Below, in pieces: positions 46,744 to 56,991 of a stretch of 64,000 nucleotides of DNA. The DNA is taken from assembly GCA_964512225.1 (NCBI GenBank), contig CAZEKB010000018.1:1-64000 (forward strand), written 5' to 3'. Position numbers and translations under genes: made by a program. Every line of letters begins with the position of its first letter. The first letter of the stretch is position 1. Origin of the DNA: CAZEKB01 sp964512225 (lineage in GTDB: Bacteria > Myxococcota_A > UBA796 > UBA9615). The notes beneath the pieces were generated by a model. That model saw only the letters and a program-made list of their open reading frames with translations. It did no database searches and had not been told where the DNA came from.

Positions 46744-48071
46744 ATGCCGACACCCGTCGAATCGTCGTGCTCGCGGGCCCGATCATCCTCGGGATGGCGT
46801 CCCAGACCGTCATGAACCTGGTCGACACGGCCATGGTGGGGCGCCTCGGGCCCGCCGCCCAGTCGTCCGTCGGGCTCGGGTCGTTCACGTTCTGGGTGCT
46901 CGCCAACCTCCTGATCGGCCTCGGCGTCGCGGTGCAGGCCATGGTGTCGCGACGCGAGGGGGAGGGCGACTCCACGAAGGCGGGGGCGACCCTCGACTCC
47001 GGTCTGTTCCTCGCGGTGGTCGTGGGCGCGCCCGCGGGGTACGGCCTCGGCCTCCTCACGCCCGGCATGTTCGGGACGCTGAGCACCGATCCCGACGTGA
47101 TCGAGGGCGGGGCGCTGTACCTGCAGCTCCGGCTCATGGGGCTCGGCGTGGTCGTCGCCAACTACTGCTTCCGCGGCTTCTACAACGGCATCGGCCAGTC
47201 GACGACGTACCTGGCGTCGATCGTGCTGATCCACGTCACGAACATCCTGTTCAACTGGATCTTCATCTTCGGCCACCTGGGCGTGGCCCCCATGGGCGTG
47301 CGGGGCGCGGGCATGGCCTCGGCGCTCGCGGCGGCCGTGGGGACGGTCTTCTACACGGGCCTCACCGCGAGCCAGAGCTCGGTGATGAAGCGGTACGAGC
47401 CCTTCCGCTTCCGATCGCTGGCCGTCGACCGGATCCGACGGATGATCCGCCTGACCTGGCCGGAGGCGATCCGGGGCATCCTCACGATGACCGGGTTCCT
47501 GCTGTTCCTGCGGCTTCACTCCTACGTCGGCACGCGCGAGACGGCGGCGGGGACGATCCTCGTCAACATCGCGTCGGTGGGCTTCCTGCCCGCGATCGGG
47601 ATGGGCCTGGCCGGAGCCACCCTGCTCGGACGGTCGATCGGCGAGGGGCGTCCGGACGAGGGCCGGCGGCTCGTATGGCGGGGCGTGCGGCTGACCGCCG
47701 CGGGGCTGGTCGTGCCCTGCCTGGTGCTGCTCCTGTTCCCCGATCAGGTCGTGGGCTTGTTCACGCCGGACGGGCGCGTCGTCCAGCTCGCCCGCCCCGC
47801 CGTGCGGATCCTCGCGGTGACGATGGTCTTCGACGCCCTGCCGATCGTGCTCGTCTTCAGCCTCCAAGGCGCCGGAGCGACCCGCTGGGCGGCGGGCGTG
47901 CAGGTCGTCCAGCAGTACGGGGTCCTCCTGCCGCTGGCGTGGCTGCTGGGGATTCAGCTCGAGCTGGGCGTCCTCGGGTTGTGGCTCGCGATCCCCGCGT
48001 CGCGGATCGCCCTGGCGATACCCGCCTGGTTCAAGCTCCGCGGTTCGAGCTGGCAACGCATCGAGGTGTAG
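46740..48071 (+). CDS. MATE family efflux transporter
   Basis: 443 residues, about 12 helices, multidrug and toxic-compound extrusion family. The N-terminal motif LAGPIILGMASQTVMNLVDT and the matching repeat in the second half (LTWPEAIRGILTMTGFLLF) are typical. These carriers export cationic drugs or metabolites using Na+ or H+. The GTG at 46740 overlaps the metalloprotease stop by four bases, so both are probably in the operon that begins with the J-protein. Confidence 0.93.
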   Translation: MNADTRRIVVLAGPIILGMASQTVMNLVDTAMVGRLGPAAQSSVGLGSFTFWVLANLLIGLGVAVQAMVSRREGEGDSTKAGATLDSGLFLAVVVGAPAGYGLGLLTPGMFGTLSTDPDVIEGGALYLQLRLMGLGVVVANYCFRGFYNGIGQSTTYLASIVLIHVTNILFNWIFIFGHLGVAPMGVRGAGMASALAAAVGTVFYTGLTASQSSVMKRYEPFRFRSLAVDRIRRMIRLTWPEAIRGILTMTGFLLFLRLHSYVGTRETAAGTILVNIASVGFLPAIGMGLAGATLLGRSIGEGRPDEGRRLVWRGVRLTAAGLVVPCLVLLLFPDQVVGLFTPDGRVVQLARPAVRILAVTMVFDALPIVLVFSLQGAGATRWAAGVQVVQQYGVLLPLAWLLGIQLELGVLGLWLAIPASRIALAIPAWFKLRGSSWQRIEV

Positions 48072-48119
48072 GCGAGGTGTAGGGGCCGACGAGCCGGGAT
48101 CGCTGCTAGAACCCGCGCC

Positions 48120-49931
48120 ATGCTGAAGCTCGACACCCTGCTCGACTACTTTTCCCACAACGCAGCGACGCTCGACGACCAGGTCGCGCTGCGCCACAAG
48201 GACAAGGACGGCTGGCACGACATCTCGTGGGCCAAGTACGCCCGCCGGGTGGACGAGGCCGCGGCCGGACTCGCGCAGGCCGGACTCGCGCCCGGCGACA
48301 TGATCGGCGTCCTGTCGACCAACCGCGTGGAGTGGCTCGTGGGCGACCTCGCGGCGCTCAGCCTCGGCCTGTGCACCGTGCCGATCTACCCGAACTCGAT
48401 CCCGGAGCAGGTGAAGTACATCCTCGGCCACTGCGGCGCGAAGGCCGTCTACGTCGAGGACGGTGAGCAGCTCCGCAAGGTGCTGACCGTGCGGGAGGAG
48501 CTCCCCGACCTGGCGGCCGTGATCGTATTCGCCGACGACGTGGCGTCCGGCCAGGACGGCGTGCAGTCGTGGTCGGACATCGTGGCCGCGGGCCGAAGCG
48601 CCGCCCCCGACGTGATCGCGTCGGCCCGGGCGACCAAGGAGGCGCTCGATCCGGCCGCGTTGGCGACCATCGTGTACACGTCGGGGACGACCGGCCCGCC
48701 CAAGGGCGCCATGCTCAGCCACGCCAACCTCGTCGCCATGGCCGAGTCCCTCGCCGCGACCCTGGAGCTCCAGGGCGACGCGTCGAGCCTCTCGTTCCTG
48801 CCGCTGTCGCACATCGCCGAGCGCCTGCAGGGCGAGGTCATGGCCATTCGCATGGGCTACGCGGTCAACATGGGCGAGGGCATCCCCCAGGTCGCCGCCA
48901 ACCTGCTCGAGGTCGAGCCGACGCTCCTGCTCTGCGTCCCCCGCTTGTGGGAGAAGATCTACGCGAAGATCCAGTCCAACGTGCAGGACGCCCCGGCGCT
49001 GCGCCGCAAGCTGTTCGACTGGGCGACGACCGTGGGCAAGGAGGCCGCCGCGGTGCGGGCCGAAGGTCGGTCGCTCCCCCTGCCCTTGCGAGTGCGCTTC
49101 GACGTCGCGGACCGGCTCGTCCTGTCGAAGCTGCGCGCCCGGATCGGGATGGGCCGCGCGCAGCGATTCCTGAGCGGAGCGGCTCCCCTGTCGGCCGAGA
49201 TCGGCAGCTTCTTCGCGGCCCTCGGCATCACGATCCAGGAGGCGTACGGCCAGACCGAGTGCACGGGCGTCTGCACCGCCAACAACCTCCCCAAGGTGAA
49301 GTTCGGGACCGTGGGCGCGCCGCTGCCGGGGGTCGAGGTCAAGATCGCGCAGGACGGCGAGATCCTGGTCAAGGGGCCCAACGTATTCATGGGATACCTC
49401 AAGCAGCCCGAGGCGACGGCCGAGACGGTCGTCGACGGGTGGCTGCACACCGGCGACATCGGTGAGTTCGACGCCGACGGGTACCTGCGCATCACCGACC
49501 GCAAGAAGGACATCATCGTCACCGCCGGCGGCAAGAACATCAGCCCCCAGAACATCGAGAACCGCATCAAGACGGCGGCGGGGATCAGCCAGGTGGTGGT
49601 CGTCGGCGACAAGCGGAAGTTCCTGTCCTGCCTCGTGACCATGGACGCCGAGGCGGTCGCCGAGATCTGGGAGCGAGAAGAGTGGGGCGCCGCCCCGTCC
49701 GAGGCCGCGCTGCCCGCGGACAAGCGCATCCGCGAGCTCGTCCAGGCCGCGATCGACGAGGTGAACAAGGGCCTCGCGTCCTACGAGACGGTGAAGAAGT
49801 TCGTCGTGCTCGACCGCGACTTCACGGTCGAGGACGGGGAGCTGACGCCATCGCTCAAGGTGAAACGGCGCGTGATCCAGCGCACCCACGAGGCCGTCAT
49901 CGACGGCTTCTACGACGAGAAGTTCGTCTAG
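48120..49931 (+). CDS. Long-chain fatty-acid-CoA ligase (AMP-binding)
   Basis: 603 residues, AMP-forming acyl-CoA synthetase of the FadD15/FAA type. AMP motif YTSGTTGPPKGAMLSHANL is at about 184-202. EAYGQTECTG lies near 378, GWLHTGDIGEFDADGYLRIT near 440 and the catalytic-Lys region DRKKDIIVTAGGKNISPQNI near 461. It activates fatty acids for degradation or lipid synthesis. TGCTAGAAC about 12 bases before the ATG could be an extended -10, implying a very short leader. Confidence 0.94.
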   Translation: MLKLDTLLDYFSHNAATLDDQVALRHKDKDGWHDISWAKYARRVDEAAAGLAQAGLAPGDMIGVLSTNRVEWLVGDLAALSLGLCTVPIYPNSIPEQVKYILGHCGAKAVYVEDGEQLRKVLTVREELPDLAAVIVFADDVASGQDGVQSWSDIVAAGRSAAPDVIASARATKEALDPAALATIVYTSGTTGPPKGAMLSHANLVAMAESLAATLELQGDASSLSFLPLSHIAERLQGEVMAIRMGYAVNMGEGIPQVAANLLEVEPTLLLCVPRLWEKIYAKIQSNVQDAPALRRKLFDWATTVGKEAAAVRAEGRSLPLPLRVRFDVADRLVLSKLRARIGMGRAQRFLSGAAPLSAEIGSFFAALGITIQEAYGQTECTGVCTANNLPKVKFGTVGAPLPGVEVKIAQDGEILVKGPNVFMGYLKQPEATAETVVDGWLHTGDIGEFDADGYLRITDRKKDIIVTAGGKNISPQNIENRIKTAAGISQVVVVGDKRKFLSCLVTMDAEAVAEIWEREEWGAAPSEAALPADKRIRELVQAAIDEVNKGLASYETVKKFVVLDRDFTVEDGELTPSLKVKRRVIQRTHEAVIDGFYDEKFV

Positions 49932-50016
49932 CAGGGGGATCCCAAACTCCGATTGCGGCCGGCCCGTGTCCATGTACCTTGATGGGCGGGGGCTCACGCC
50001 CCGCGGGAGATGGCCC

Positions 50017-50634
50017 ATGCGTTCACCGTTCGGGATCCGAAAGAAGCTGCACGACCTCGGCGAGCGCCTGAGCGTGTCGTCGGGGATGGCGTCCGGGTCA
50101 CCGGGCGCGCAGCGACTCCAGCAGAAGCTGGGGAGCGGGCCCCAGGCCCGGGACTTCTACAAGAACCGGGTCTTCGACCACGTCCGCCCGCACATGTTCG
50201 AGTACCTGGCGCGGCGCCGTGAGGTGTTCTTGGCCACGTCCGATTCGCACGGCGACCTCGACTGCTCCGTGAAGATGGGCGTGCCCGGCTTCGTGCGCGT
50301 GCTCGACCCCAAGACCGTCGCGATCCCCCTGTACGCGGGCAACGGCGTTCACTCCTCGCTGGGGAACCTGAGCGAGAACCCCCGGGCCGGGCTCTGCTTC
50401 TTCAGCCCCCAGGAGGAGATCCTGGGCTTCCAGATCAACGGATCGACGGAGATCGTGGAGAGCGGGGACATCGCCGCGACAGCCTACCGACCCGCGGAGC
50501 TGGACGACGAGCGTCGATTCGCCGTGCGCTGGCTGATCGTGCACGTCCGCGAGGCATACGCTCGGTGCAATCGACACCGGGTCCTCGTGGACGACGAAGC
50601 GGCCGAGGGGCCCGAGGAAGCGCCCCCGCCCTGA
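50017..50634 (+). CDS. Pyridoxamine 5'-phosphate oxidase-fold protein
   Basis: 205 residues. The central part (REVFLATSDSHGDLDCSVKM, PLYAGNGVHSSLGNLSENPR, AGLCFFSPQEEILGFQINGS) has the split-barrel pattern of PNPOx-like flavin-binding proteins. The ATG at 50017 is preferred because GGGAGA lies eight bases upstream; a GTG at 49966 would add 17 residues. It may bind FMN, F420 or heme; substrate unknown. It ends in an acidic, Pro-rich tail. Confidence 0.8.
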   Translation: MRSPFGIRKKLHDLGERLSVSSGMASGSPGAQRLQQKLGSGPQARDFYKNRVFDHVRPHMFEYLARRREVFLATSDSHGDLDCSVKMGVPGFVRVLDPKTVAIPLYAGNGVHSSLGNLSENPRAGLCFFSPQEEILGFQINGSTEIVESGDIAATAYRPAELDDERRFAVRWLIVHVREAYARCNRHRVLVDDEAAEGPEEAPPP

Positions 50635-50770
50635 GTCTCGGGCCCCACCGGGGAGCCGACCCGCCGGGATGGTCGGAACGCGCGGCGTAGGGGAGCGAGC
50701 GGAGAGGCGGCGGGGCGAGCCCTCCAGGTTCGAGGGCAGGCGCTCTTCAGCACGCTCCTGGGCCCCGCCG

Positions 50771-53700
50771 CTACTTCTTCTTCTTCGACTTGCCGCCGGA
50801 CTTCGCCTTGGACTTCGGCTTCTTCGGCTGCTTGGGGGCGTCCGGCGCGGCCTCGGCCTTGGGCGCGTCGGGCTGCTTCGGGGCGGACGGCTCCTTCGGC
50901 GCGGACGGGGCGGCCTCGGCCTTGGGCGCGTCGGGCTGCTTCGGGGCGGACGCCTGCTTCGGAGCGTCGGGCTGCTTCGGGGCGGACGGCGCGGCCTCGG
51001 CCTTCGGAGCGTCCGGCTGCTTCGGAGCGTCGGGCGCCGCCCCGGGGGCCTCCGGAGCACCCGGAGCGCCGGGAGCGCCGGGCGCACCCGGAGCCTCGGG
51101 GGCGGCCGCCATGCCGGGGGTGCCGGGGGCGTCCGGGGCACCGGGCGCCTCGGGGGCACCGGGCGCCTCGCCCATCCCGGGAGCGCCCGGGGCCTCGGGA
51201 GCGCCGGGGGCCTCGGGGGCTGCGGCCATGTCGGGGGCACCGGGCGCCTCGGGGGCACCGGGCGCCTCGCCCATCCCGGGAGCGCCCGNNNNNNNNNNNN
51301 NNNNNNNNNNNNNNNNNNNNNNNNNNNNNNNNNNNNNNNNNNNNNNNNNNNNNNNNNNNNNNNNNNNNNNNNNNNNNNNNNNNNNNNNGGGCCTCGGGAG
51401 CGCCGGGAGCGCCGGGGGCCTCGGGGGCTGCGGCCATGTCGGGGGCGCCGGGGGCCTCGGGAGCACCGGGAGCCTCGCCCATCCCGGGAGCGCCGGGCGC
51501 CTCGGGGGCGGCGGCCATGTCGGGGGCGCCGGGGGCCTCGGGAGCGCCGGGGGCCTCGGGGGCGCCGGGCATCTCCGGCGCGGCGGCCATGTCGGGCGTC
51601 TCGGGCATGCCCGGGGCCTCGGGCATCTCGGGTCCGCCGGGCATCTCGGGCGCGACGGGCATCTCCGGCCCGCCGGGCATCTCGGGCGCGCCGGGCATCT
51701 CCGGGGCCGCCATCTCGGGGGCCTCGGGCATCTCCGGGGCCTCGGGCATCTCCGGCATCTCCGGGGCCTCGGGCATCTCCGGGGCCTCGGGCATCTCCGG
51801 CATCTCCGGGGCCGCCATCTCGGGCATCTCGGGAGCCTCGGGCATCTCGGGCATCTCGGGAGCCGCGAACTCGGGCATCTCCGGCATCTCGGGGAGGGCG
51901 AGCTCCGGCGGCGCCGGCGCACCCGGCGGGATCGGCGGCGCGCCGATCTCCATGGCCGTCGCGAGGGCCGCTTCCATCGTGGCCATCGCCTCCTCGCCCG
52001 CGGCCATCGCCTCCTCGGCGCTCGCCTGGGCCTCCTCGGCGGCCTTGCCCGCCTCCTCCTGGTAGCCCTGAGCGGCCTCGATGTCCTCGGGCTTCTTCCC
52101 GGACGTGTCCGCCGCTTCCTTCATCGCGTTCGCGGACTGCTCCTGGGCCTCGGCCTGCGCCTCTCCGGCTTCCTGGGCGGCGGTCAGCGCCTCTTCGGCC
52201 TGCGCCTGGGCCTCGCCCGCCGCGGAGCCGACCTCGACCATCGACTCCTTGACGGCGATGTCGGCCGTCACCAGCTCCTTCTGAGCCTCGAACCCGTCCA
52301 TCTTCGCCTGGTTGCTCTCCTGCCCGGCCTCGTCGGCCTTCTCCTGGGCCCTGTCGGCGGTCTTCTCGGCCGACGACGCCTGGGACTCCAGGGGCGAGGC
52401 CGTGGCCTCCGCTTCGGACAGCTCGGCCTGGGCCGCGGAGAGCTCCTCCTTCTGGGGAGCCGTCTCCTCCTCCAGGCCGTCGATCTCCTCCTGGTCGCCC
52501 GCGATCTCTTCGGAACCCTCGGAGGCCTCGTCGGCCAGCGACGCGGACTCCTCCTGCAGGCTCGTCGCCTCCTCCTCGAGGCTGTCCGCCTCGTCGGCCA
52601 GGCTGCTCGCTTCGTCGGCCAGGCTGCTCGCTTCGTCGCTCAGGCTGCTCGCCTCGCTCTCGAGGTCGTCCGCCTCCGCCGAGAGGGCGCTCGCCTTGGC
52701 GGAGTCGGTGGCCTTGTCGGCCTGCGCCCGCTTCTGCTCGGCCTTCTTGGTCTTGGCCTCGGCGTCCTTCTCGGCCTTCGCGGCCTCCTTCTCCTTCGCC
52801 TTGGCCTCCTTCGCCTTGCCCTTCGACTCCTTGGTCTTCTCCTTCGCTTCCTTCGCCTTGGCCTTCGACTCGGCCTTCTTCTCCTGCAGCTCCGCCCTCT
52901 TCTCGGCCAGCGCCGCCTTCTTCTCTTCGATCTCGGCCAGGGCCTCGGCGATCTCCTCCTGGAGCTCGTCGACCTTGTCCTGGGCGTCGTCCACGGCCTG
53001 CTGCGCTTCGTCCGCCTCGGACCGCAGGTCGTCGGCGGTCTGCTTCAGCTCGTCCGCCCTCTCCTGGAGCTCGTCGGCCTTCGCCTCGGCGGCGTCGATC
53101 TTCTCCTGCGCGGCCTCGGCCTCCTTCTCCGCCTCTTCGTGGGCCTGCTGGAGCGCCTCGTGCTGAGCCGCCGCGGCCTCGCACGCCTCCTTGGCGGCCT
53201 CGGCCTTCTTGGACTTCGCCTTGGCGGAGCGGGCGAGCAGCGCCGCGAGGCCGGCCGCGACCTTCGCGTGCCGCATGTACTCGGCCGTCCGATCCTTGCG
53301 GTCCGGCTCCTCCTCTTGGGCGAGGAGCTCCTCACCCCTCTCGATGGCCTCCATCGCCTGTTGGGCGGCCTCGGCGAGGGCGGTCGGGTCGCCGGCGGCA
53401 GCCGCCGCGTCCACCGACGACGCCGCCGCCGTGCAGTCGGCCGCGGCCGCGTTCTGGCCGATCGACTGGAGGGCCGCCGCGGTGGCGAGCGCGTCGGTGG
53501 TGATCTCCACGGCCTCGGCCTGCTGCATGCTCGCCGCAGTGGCCGTGATGGGAGCGACCACGACGACCACGACGGCCACGCCGATCTCGCCCGAGAAGAC
53601 CGTGCCCCCGGTCACCACCTGGGACAGCGGCGCCGGGCCTCCGACCTGGCAGCTGTTCGCGATGTCGCCGAGGCGGGCCGCCATGCTGCCGTTGAAGTAG

Positions 53701-53951
53701 ACCCCGGTGGAGCCCATGATGATCTCGGCGATGTTGTTGGGGCCGTCCACGGCGGGCACGTGCGGGGGCGTGCACATCGACTTCGTGCCGACCACGGCCG
53801 ACGGCATGCCCATCACGTTGATGGTGCTCTCCGTCTTCATCTGAATGATGCCGGTATACGGATGCGGCCCCGGCACCGGGGGCGCCCCCGGGTACAGGTG
53901 GATGTCGACGCCGATGACCTGGTCGCCCTGTTTGGCGTTCGGCTTGCCCAT
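50771..53951 (-). CDS. Giant PAAR-domain protein with coiled-coil and Pro-rich repeats (interrupted by a gap)
   Basis: The first 105 residues form a PAAR-type spike-tip domain: KQGDQVIGVDIHLYPG, PHPYTGII, VGTKSMCTPPHVPA and MGSTGVYFNGSMAARLGD. A hydrophobic stretch (IGVAVVVVVVAPITATAA) follows at about 122-140. Residues about 240-650 are a very long Ala/Glu/Lys coiled coil, then Met-Pro-Glu and Gly-Ala-Pro repeats, then a Lys-rich tail ending KSGGKSKKKK. The two sides of the 100-N gap are in different frames because the gap length is arbitrary. The ATG at 53951 is chosen over 53957 because GGAGG is then eight bases away. PAAR proteins cap contractile secretion or injection systems; the cargo or role of the long tail is unknown. 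Confidence 0.8.
51289..51388. other. Assembly gap of 100 N inside the PAAR-protein repeat
   Basis: Exactly 100 N within the Gly-Ala-Pro repeat coding region. The frame changes across it, as expected when the true length is unknown. The repeat number and full protein length cannot be read from this assembly. Confidence 0.97.
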
Positions 53952-54041
53952 GCTCATCCCCTCCTTGGCTGCTCTTTCGAAGCAGAAGCCGGAGGCTGTT
54001 CATCCGTGGTCCGGCCACAGGAGACCCCTGCAGCCGAGCCT

Positions 54042-54054
54042 TGGCATCATGCCA
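54042..54054. promoter_or_regulatory. Palindrome between the PAAR gene and the divergent small gene
   Basis: TGGCAT and ATGCCA around a single central C, in the divergent intergenic region. It may be an operator shared by both genes; too short to be a terminator. Confidence 0.3.
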
Positions 54055-54145
54055 CAGGGGGGGTCGTCGGCACGACGAAACCGTGTCCGCCCTCCACCTC
54101 CTTCGTCCGGCGGCGTAGGATGGCGGCCGTCCCCCAGGAGGAGCC

Positions 54146-54553
54146 ATGGCCACGGACTTCGAGAAGGTCCTCAAGAAGATCGACGCCGACAACAGCGCGC
54201 TGCTCGCCGGCCGCGACGATCTCCGCGAGGCTTTCGTCAAGATCGACGGGCGCATCAACGCCATGAAGGCAGGGCAGCGCATCGAGCCCTACGAGGTCGG
54301 AAAGTCGGGCCACGTGCTCGGGTTCCGCCGCTATCACTCGGGCTGGCACATCTCCACGATCCTCAAGGGCTTCGCCGACATCGAGTCGGAGATCCCGGTC
54401 GTCGAGGCCTCCCCGGAGCTCCAGGTCGCGCTGATCCAGCACGTCGGTGGCCTGCTCGAGAAGCTGCAGGGGCTCATCGCCGCCGATCTCAAGAACACCG
54501 CTTCCGCCGTCAAGGAAGCGAACCGGCTCGTCGACGCGGTCCGCGCGGTCTGA
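54146..54553 (+). CDS. Small helical cytosolic protein of unknown function
   Basis: 135 residues, mostly helical, no signal or membrane segment. The central part (YEVGKSGHVLGFRRYHSGWH) is the only stretch not strongly helical and may be a binding surface. A good ribosome binding site (AGGAGGAG) precedes the ATG, and TAGGAT at 54116-54121 could be the -10. It is divergent to the PAAR gene and may share its regulation; whether it acts with it, for example as chaperone or adaptor, is unknown. Confidence 0.7.
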   Translation: MATDFEKVLKKIDADNSALLAGRDDLREAFVKIDGRINAMKAGQRIEPYEVGKSGHVLGFRRYHSGWHISTILKGFADIESEIPVVEASPELQVALIQHVGGLLEKLQGLIAADLKNTASAVKEANRLVDAVRAV

Positions 54554-54562
54554 CGCCGGGGG

Positions 54563-55624
54563 TCAGCCCCCTCGCGCCGCCTTCAGGGCTCCCGCCCAGC
54601 GCGAGGCCGACGCCTCCCGCCCCTCCAGCGCCTCGATCACCCGCCCACCGTCCGCGCCCCCTTCGGCGAACGGCCCGGCCGACGCGGGCGCCGAGTCCCC
54701 GAAGATCCGAGACACCGAGCGGGCCAGTCGCGGTCGCAGGCCCCGCAGAACCTCCAGCTCCTCGACGAGGCCGACCCGGAGGATCTCCAGCCGCGCCGCC
54801 AACCCCGCGAGGTCCCCGTCGGCCTCGGCGGACGCAGGGCTCGTCACGGCCGTGGAGACAGCCGCCCGTACGGTGTCGACGAGGTCGTCCAGCGCGCCCG
54901 CTTGACCGAGGGCTCGCCGGGCCGATCGGCTCCACCGCAGCGCAGCGGCGGCGAACTCCACCGTGGGCGGGACCCTCGCCCCGAACCCCTCGCGGATCGT
55001 CAACAGGCGGCGCTCCACGACCGAGCGCCCCGACTCGGACGAGAAGTGACCCCGGATCTCCCAGGCGGCGTGGCCCGCGCCCACTCCGCGGGCTCGGCCC
55101 AGCCGCACGGCGCCCGTCTCCGCCCAGGCCCCTCCCGCGGGCAGGTCACCGGGGATCCCCTCGACCAGACTCGTGAGCACCTCGGCGAAGCCCAACAGCT
55201 CCCACTCCGGGTCCGCCCCGAGGCGAGCAGCCAGCGCCTCGGGCGTCACCTCGTCGGGCGAGCCTGCGTCCCCCCCGTCGGGCGACGCGAAGCCGCTCAC
55301 GAGCACCCCCGCTGCGGCGGCGCGCAGCTCGGCGCGGGGCGCGTAGTCCATCTCGTCCCCCACACGACGAGCGACCACCGAGATGGCCAACGCGTCGCCG
55401 AGACCGACGAGCTGGGCGCGGAGATCGCCCGGCCCCGACGCGACGGCCAGGCGGCGCCGCGGGATGGGGCCGTAGAGGACGGCCTCCACCGGATCCACCG
55501 CCTGCGACCGGGGCGCCCCGAAGATGTCCGTGGCGACCGCGGGCCACGGGGGCGCGGTCGTGGAGAATCGGCGCACGGGGGCCAGGAGGGCGGTGAGTGC
55601 GAGGTGCGGATCGCGCAAGGTCAT
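54563..55624 (-). CDS. Hypothetical protein, Ala/Arg-rich
   Basis: 353 residues, no signal peptide, no membrane segment and no domain I recognise. The sequence has an alpha/beta N-terminal half (VEAVLYGPIPRRRLAVASG) and a helical C-terminal half. It starts 28 bases after the TPR gene stop on the same strand, so the two form an operon. GGAG ten bases upstream of the ATG is a modest ribosome binding site. Codon bias matches the neighbours, which supports a real gene. Confidence 0.6.
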   Translation of the reverse strand: MTLRDPHLALTALLAPVRRFSTTAPPWPAVATDIFGAPRSQAVDPVEAVLYGPIPRRRLAVASGPGDLRAQLVGLGDALAISVVARRVGDEMDYAPRAELRAAAAGVLVSGFASPDGGDAGSPDEVTPEALAARLGADPEWELLGFAEVLTSLVEGIPGDLPAGGAWAETGAVRLGRARGVGAGHAAWEIRGHFSSESGRSVVERRLLTIREGFGARVPPTVEFAAAALRWSRSARRALGQAGALDDLVDTVRAAVSTAVTSPASAEADGDLAGLAARLEILRVGLVEELEVLRGLRPRLARSVSRIFGDSAPASAGPFAEGGADGGRVIEALEGREASASRWAGALKAARGG

Positions 55625-55652
55625 GGGGCGGGCGCTCCGCGCTGCTCGGGGG

Positions 55653-56498
55653 TCAGAACCGGAGGGCGAAGCCCGTCGAGTGAAGCTGGAACCGGGGCCC
55701 CCCCGCCGCCGACTTCGCCGCGGCCGCCTTGCGCATGCGTCCGAGGCGTGAGGCGTTCACGCCGACCATGGGCAGGCCGATCGCCGCCATCGTGCCGCCC
55801 ACGAAGAGCGAGGCGATGCCCGCCGCGTAGAACGCTTCGATGTTCGCGTTGTTGGGGTTGTCCGTGGACATGGCGGCCATGCCCCCCATCAGCCCCCCGC
55901 CGACGCCCGCCAGTACGAAGCCCCCGATGCCGAGCCCCGCGCCGATCTGGGTGCGCGTCTCGTACACGTCCCACTGCTGCCGGGCGACCATCCACTCGAG
56001 GAACTCCTCGCTTCCCATGGGGTAGTCGGGCATGTCGGCCGGAGCGGCCAATCCGATGGGCGTGCCGGACGCGTCCGTCCCATCGCCCCCGCCGACGTTG
56101 GACCGCCCCCACCCCCCGGGTTCACCGAGCTTGCCCTGCACCCGGGTCAGCGCCTCCACGGCCTCCTTCTGGGCCGCGTCCAGCGCGTCGCCTTCGCGGC
56201 TCGCGCCGTTCTCGACCTCCAGGTACGTGATCAACAGCCCCTCGGCGAGCTTGTTGTCCCCGAGCCCCTCGTACGCGAGGGCGCGATACATGTACGCCTC
56301 GTAGAGCGCGGGGTTGAGGCGGATGGCGGAGTCCGACGAGGTGAGCGCCTTCTCGTAGTTCCCCTCGCGGATCTCGGCCCGCGCGAACTGCAGCTGGCGG
56401 GAAGCCTCTTCCTCGATCTTCGACTGCGCCGAGGCCACACCGGGGAAGGCGGGCACCGACAGGAGAAGGACGAGGGCGAGGGAGCGGAGCAAGGGCAT
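55653..56498 (-). CDS. Secreted TPR-repeat protein with two C-terminal hydrophobic segments
   Basis: 281 residues. A cleavable signal (LLRSLALVLLLSVPAFPGVASA) is followed by TPR-type helices (LQFARAEIREGNYEKALTSS, ALYEAYMYRALAYEGLGDNK). After a Gly-rich linker come two Gly/Ala-rich hydrophobic segments (about 184-250: IGAGLGIGGFVLAGVGGGLM and FYAAGIASLFVGGTMAAIGL). The end FALRF may insert in the outer membrane. The ATG at 56498 begins the signal; a longer frame upstream lacks it. TATGCT at about 56549-56544 may be the -10. Confidence 0.72.
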   Translation of the reverse strand: MPLLRSLALVLLLSVPAFPGVASAQSKIEEEASRQLQFARAEIREGNYEKALTSSDSAIRLNPALYEAYMYRALAYEGLGDNKLAEGLLITYLEVENGASREGDALDAAQKEAVEALTRVQGKLGEPGGWGRSNVGGGDGTDASGTPIGLAAPADMPDYPMGSEEFLEWMVARQQWDVYETRTQIGAGLGIGGFVLAGVGGGLMGGMAAMSTDNPNNANIEAFYAAGIASLFVGGTMAAIGLPMVGVNASRLGRMRKAAAAKSAAGGPRFQLHSTGFALRF

Positions 56499-56636
56499 GC
56501 GAACAGACCTCGAAGGCGGGCCCGTGGGCCGGATCTCGGGTCGAGCATAGCCCCCCCGGCGAGCCCCGAGCAAACCCCCGCCTGCGTGCTAGCGTCCGAC
56601 CTCGGGGTTCATACCGACACCCCTCCCGGAGCCGCC

Positions 56637-56978
56637 TTGGCAGAGAGTCGCAGCGAAACGGGCAAGCGCAGGGAGGACTCCGCGAAGAAGGCGGAGTCCC
56701 TCGCCGGCGGCAAGGAGGCCGCGGACTCGCCCAAGAAGGCCCAGGAACGGGGCACGGGGGCCAGCCGCGGCGCCGACGCACCCCGCGGCAATCGCGCGCG
56801 CAAGGCGGCCCGGAAGGCCGAAGAAGAGGCCAAGGCCGCGGGCGCGACCGACGAAGACGTCGCCCAGGACGAGGACGAAGAGGAGGACGAGGAGGCCAAG
56901 GCCGCCGCGGACGAACTCTTCTGGAAGCACCTCGCCTGGGGCGCTTACCGATCGCGCAAGCGGCGCGAGGAGGAGTGA
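56637..56978 (+). CDS. Small charged, probably disordered protein
   Basis: 113 residues, almost entirely Lys/Arg/Glu/Ala, with an acidic run (QDEDEEEDEEAKAAADE) and a short amphipathic end (LFWKHLAWGAYRSRKRREEE). The likely start is TTG at 56637 with GGAG six bases upstream. No function is known. TGCTAGCGT at 56587-56595 may be an extended -10. It is the least certain protein gene of this part of the window. Confidence 0.5.
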   Translation: MAESRSETGKRREDSAKKAESLAGGKEAADSPKKAQERGTGASRGADAPRGNRARKAARKAEEEAKAAGATDEDVAQDEDEEEDEEAKAAADELFWKHLAWGAYRSRKRREEE

Positions 56979-56991
56979 GGGGACGGGCGGC

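Noticed and set aside
54035..54060. sigma-54 promoter before the PAAR gene
   Set aside because: TGGCAT is present but the GC element does not fall at the required distance; the site is better read as a palindrome.
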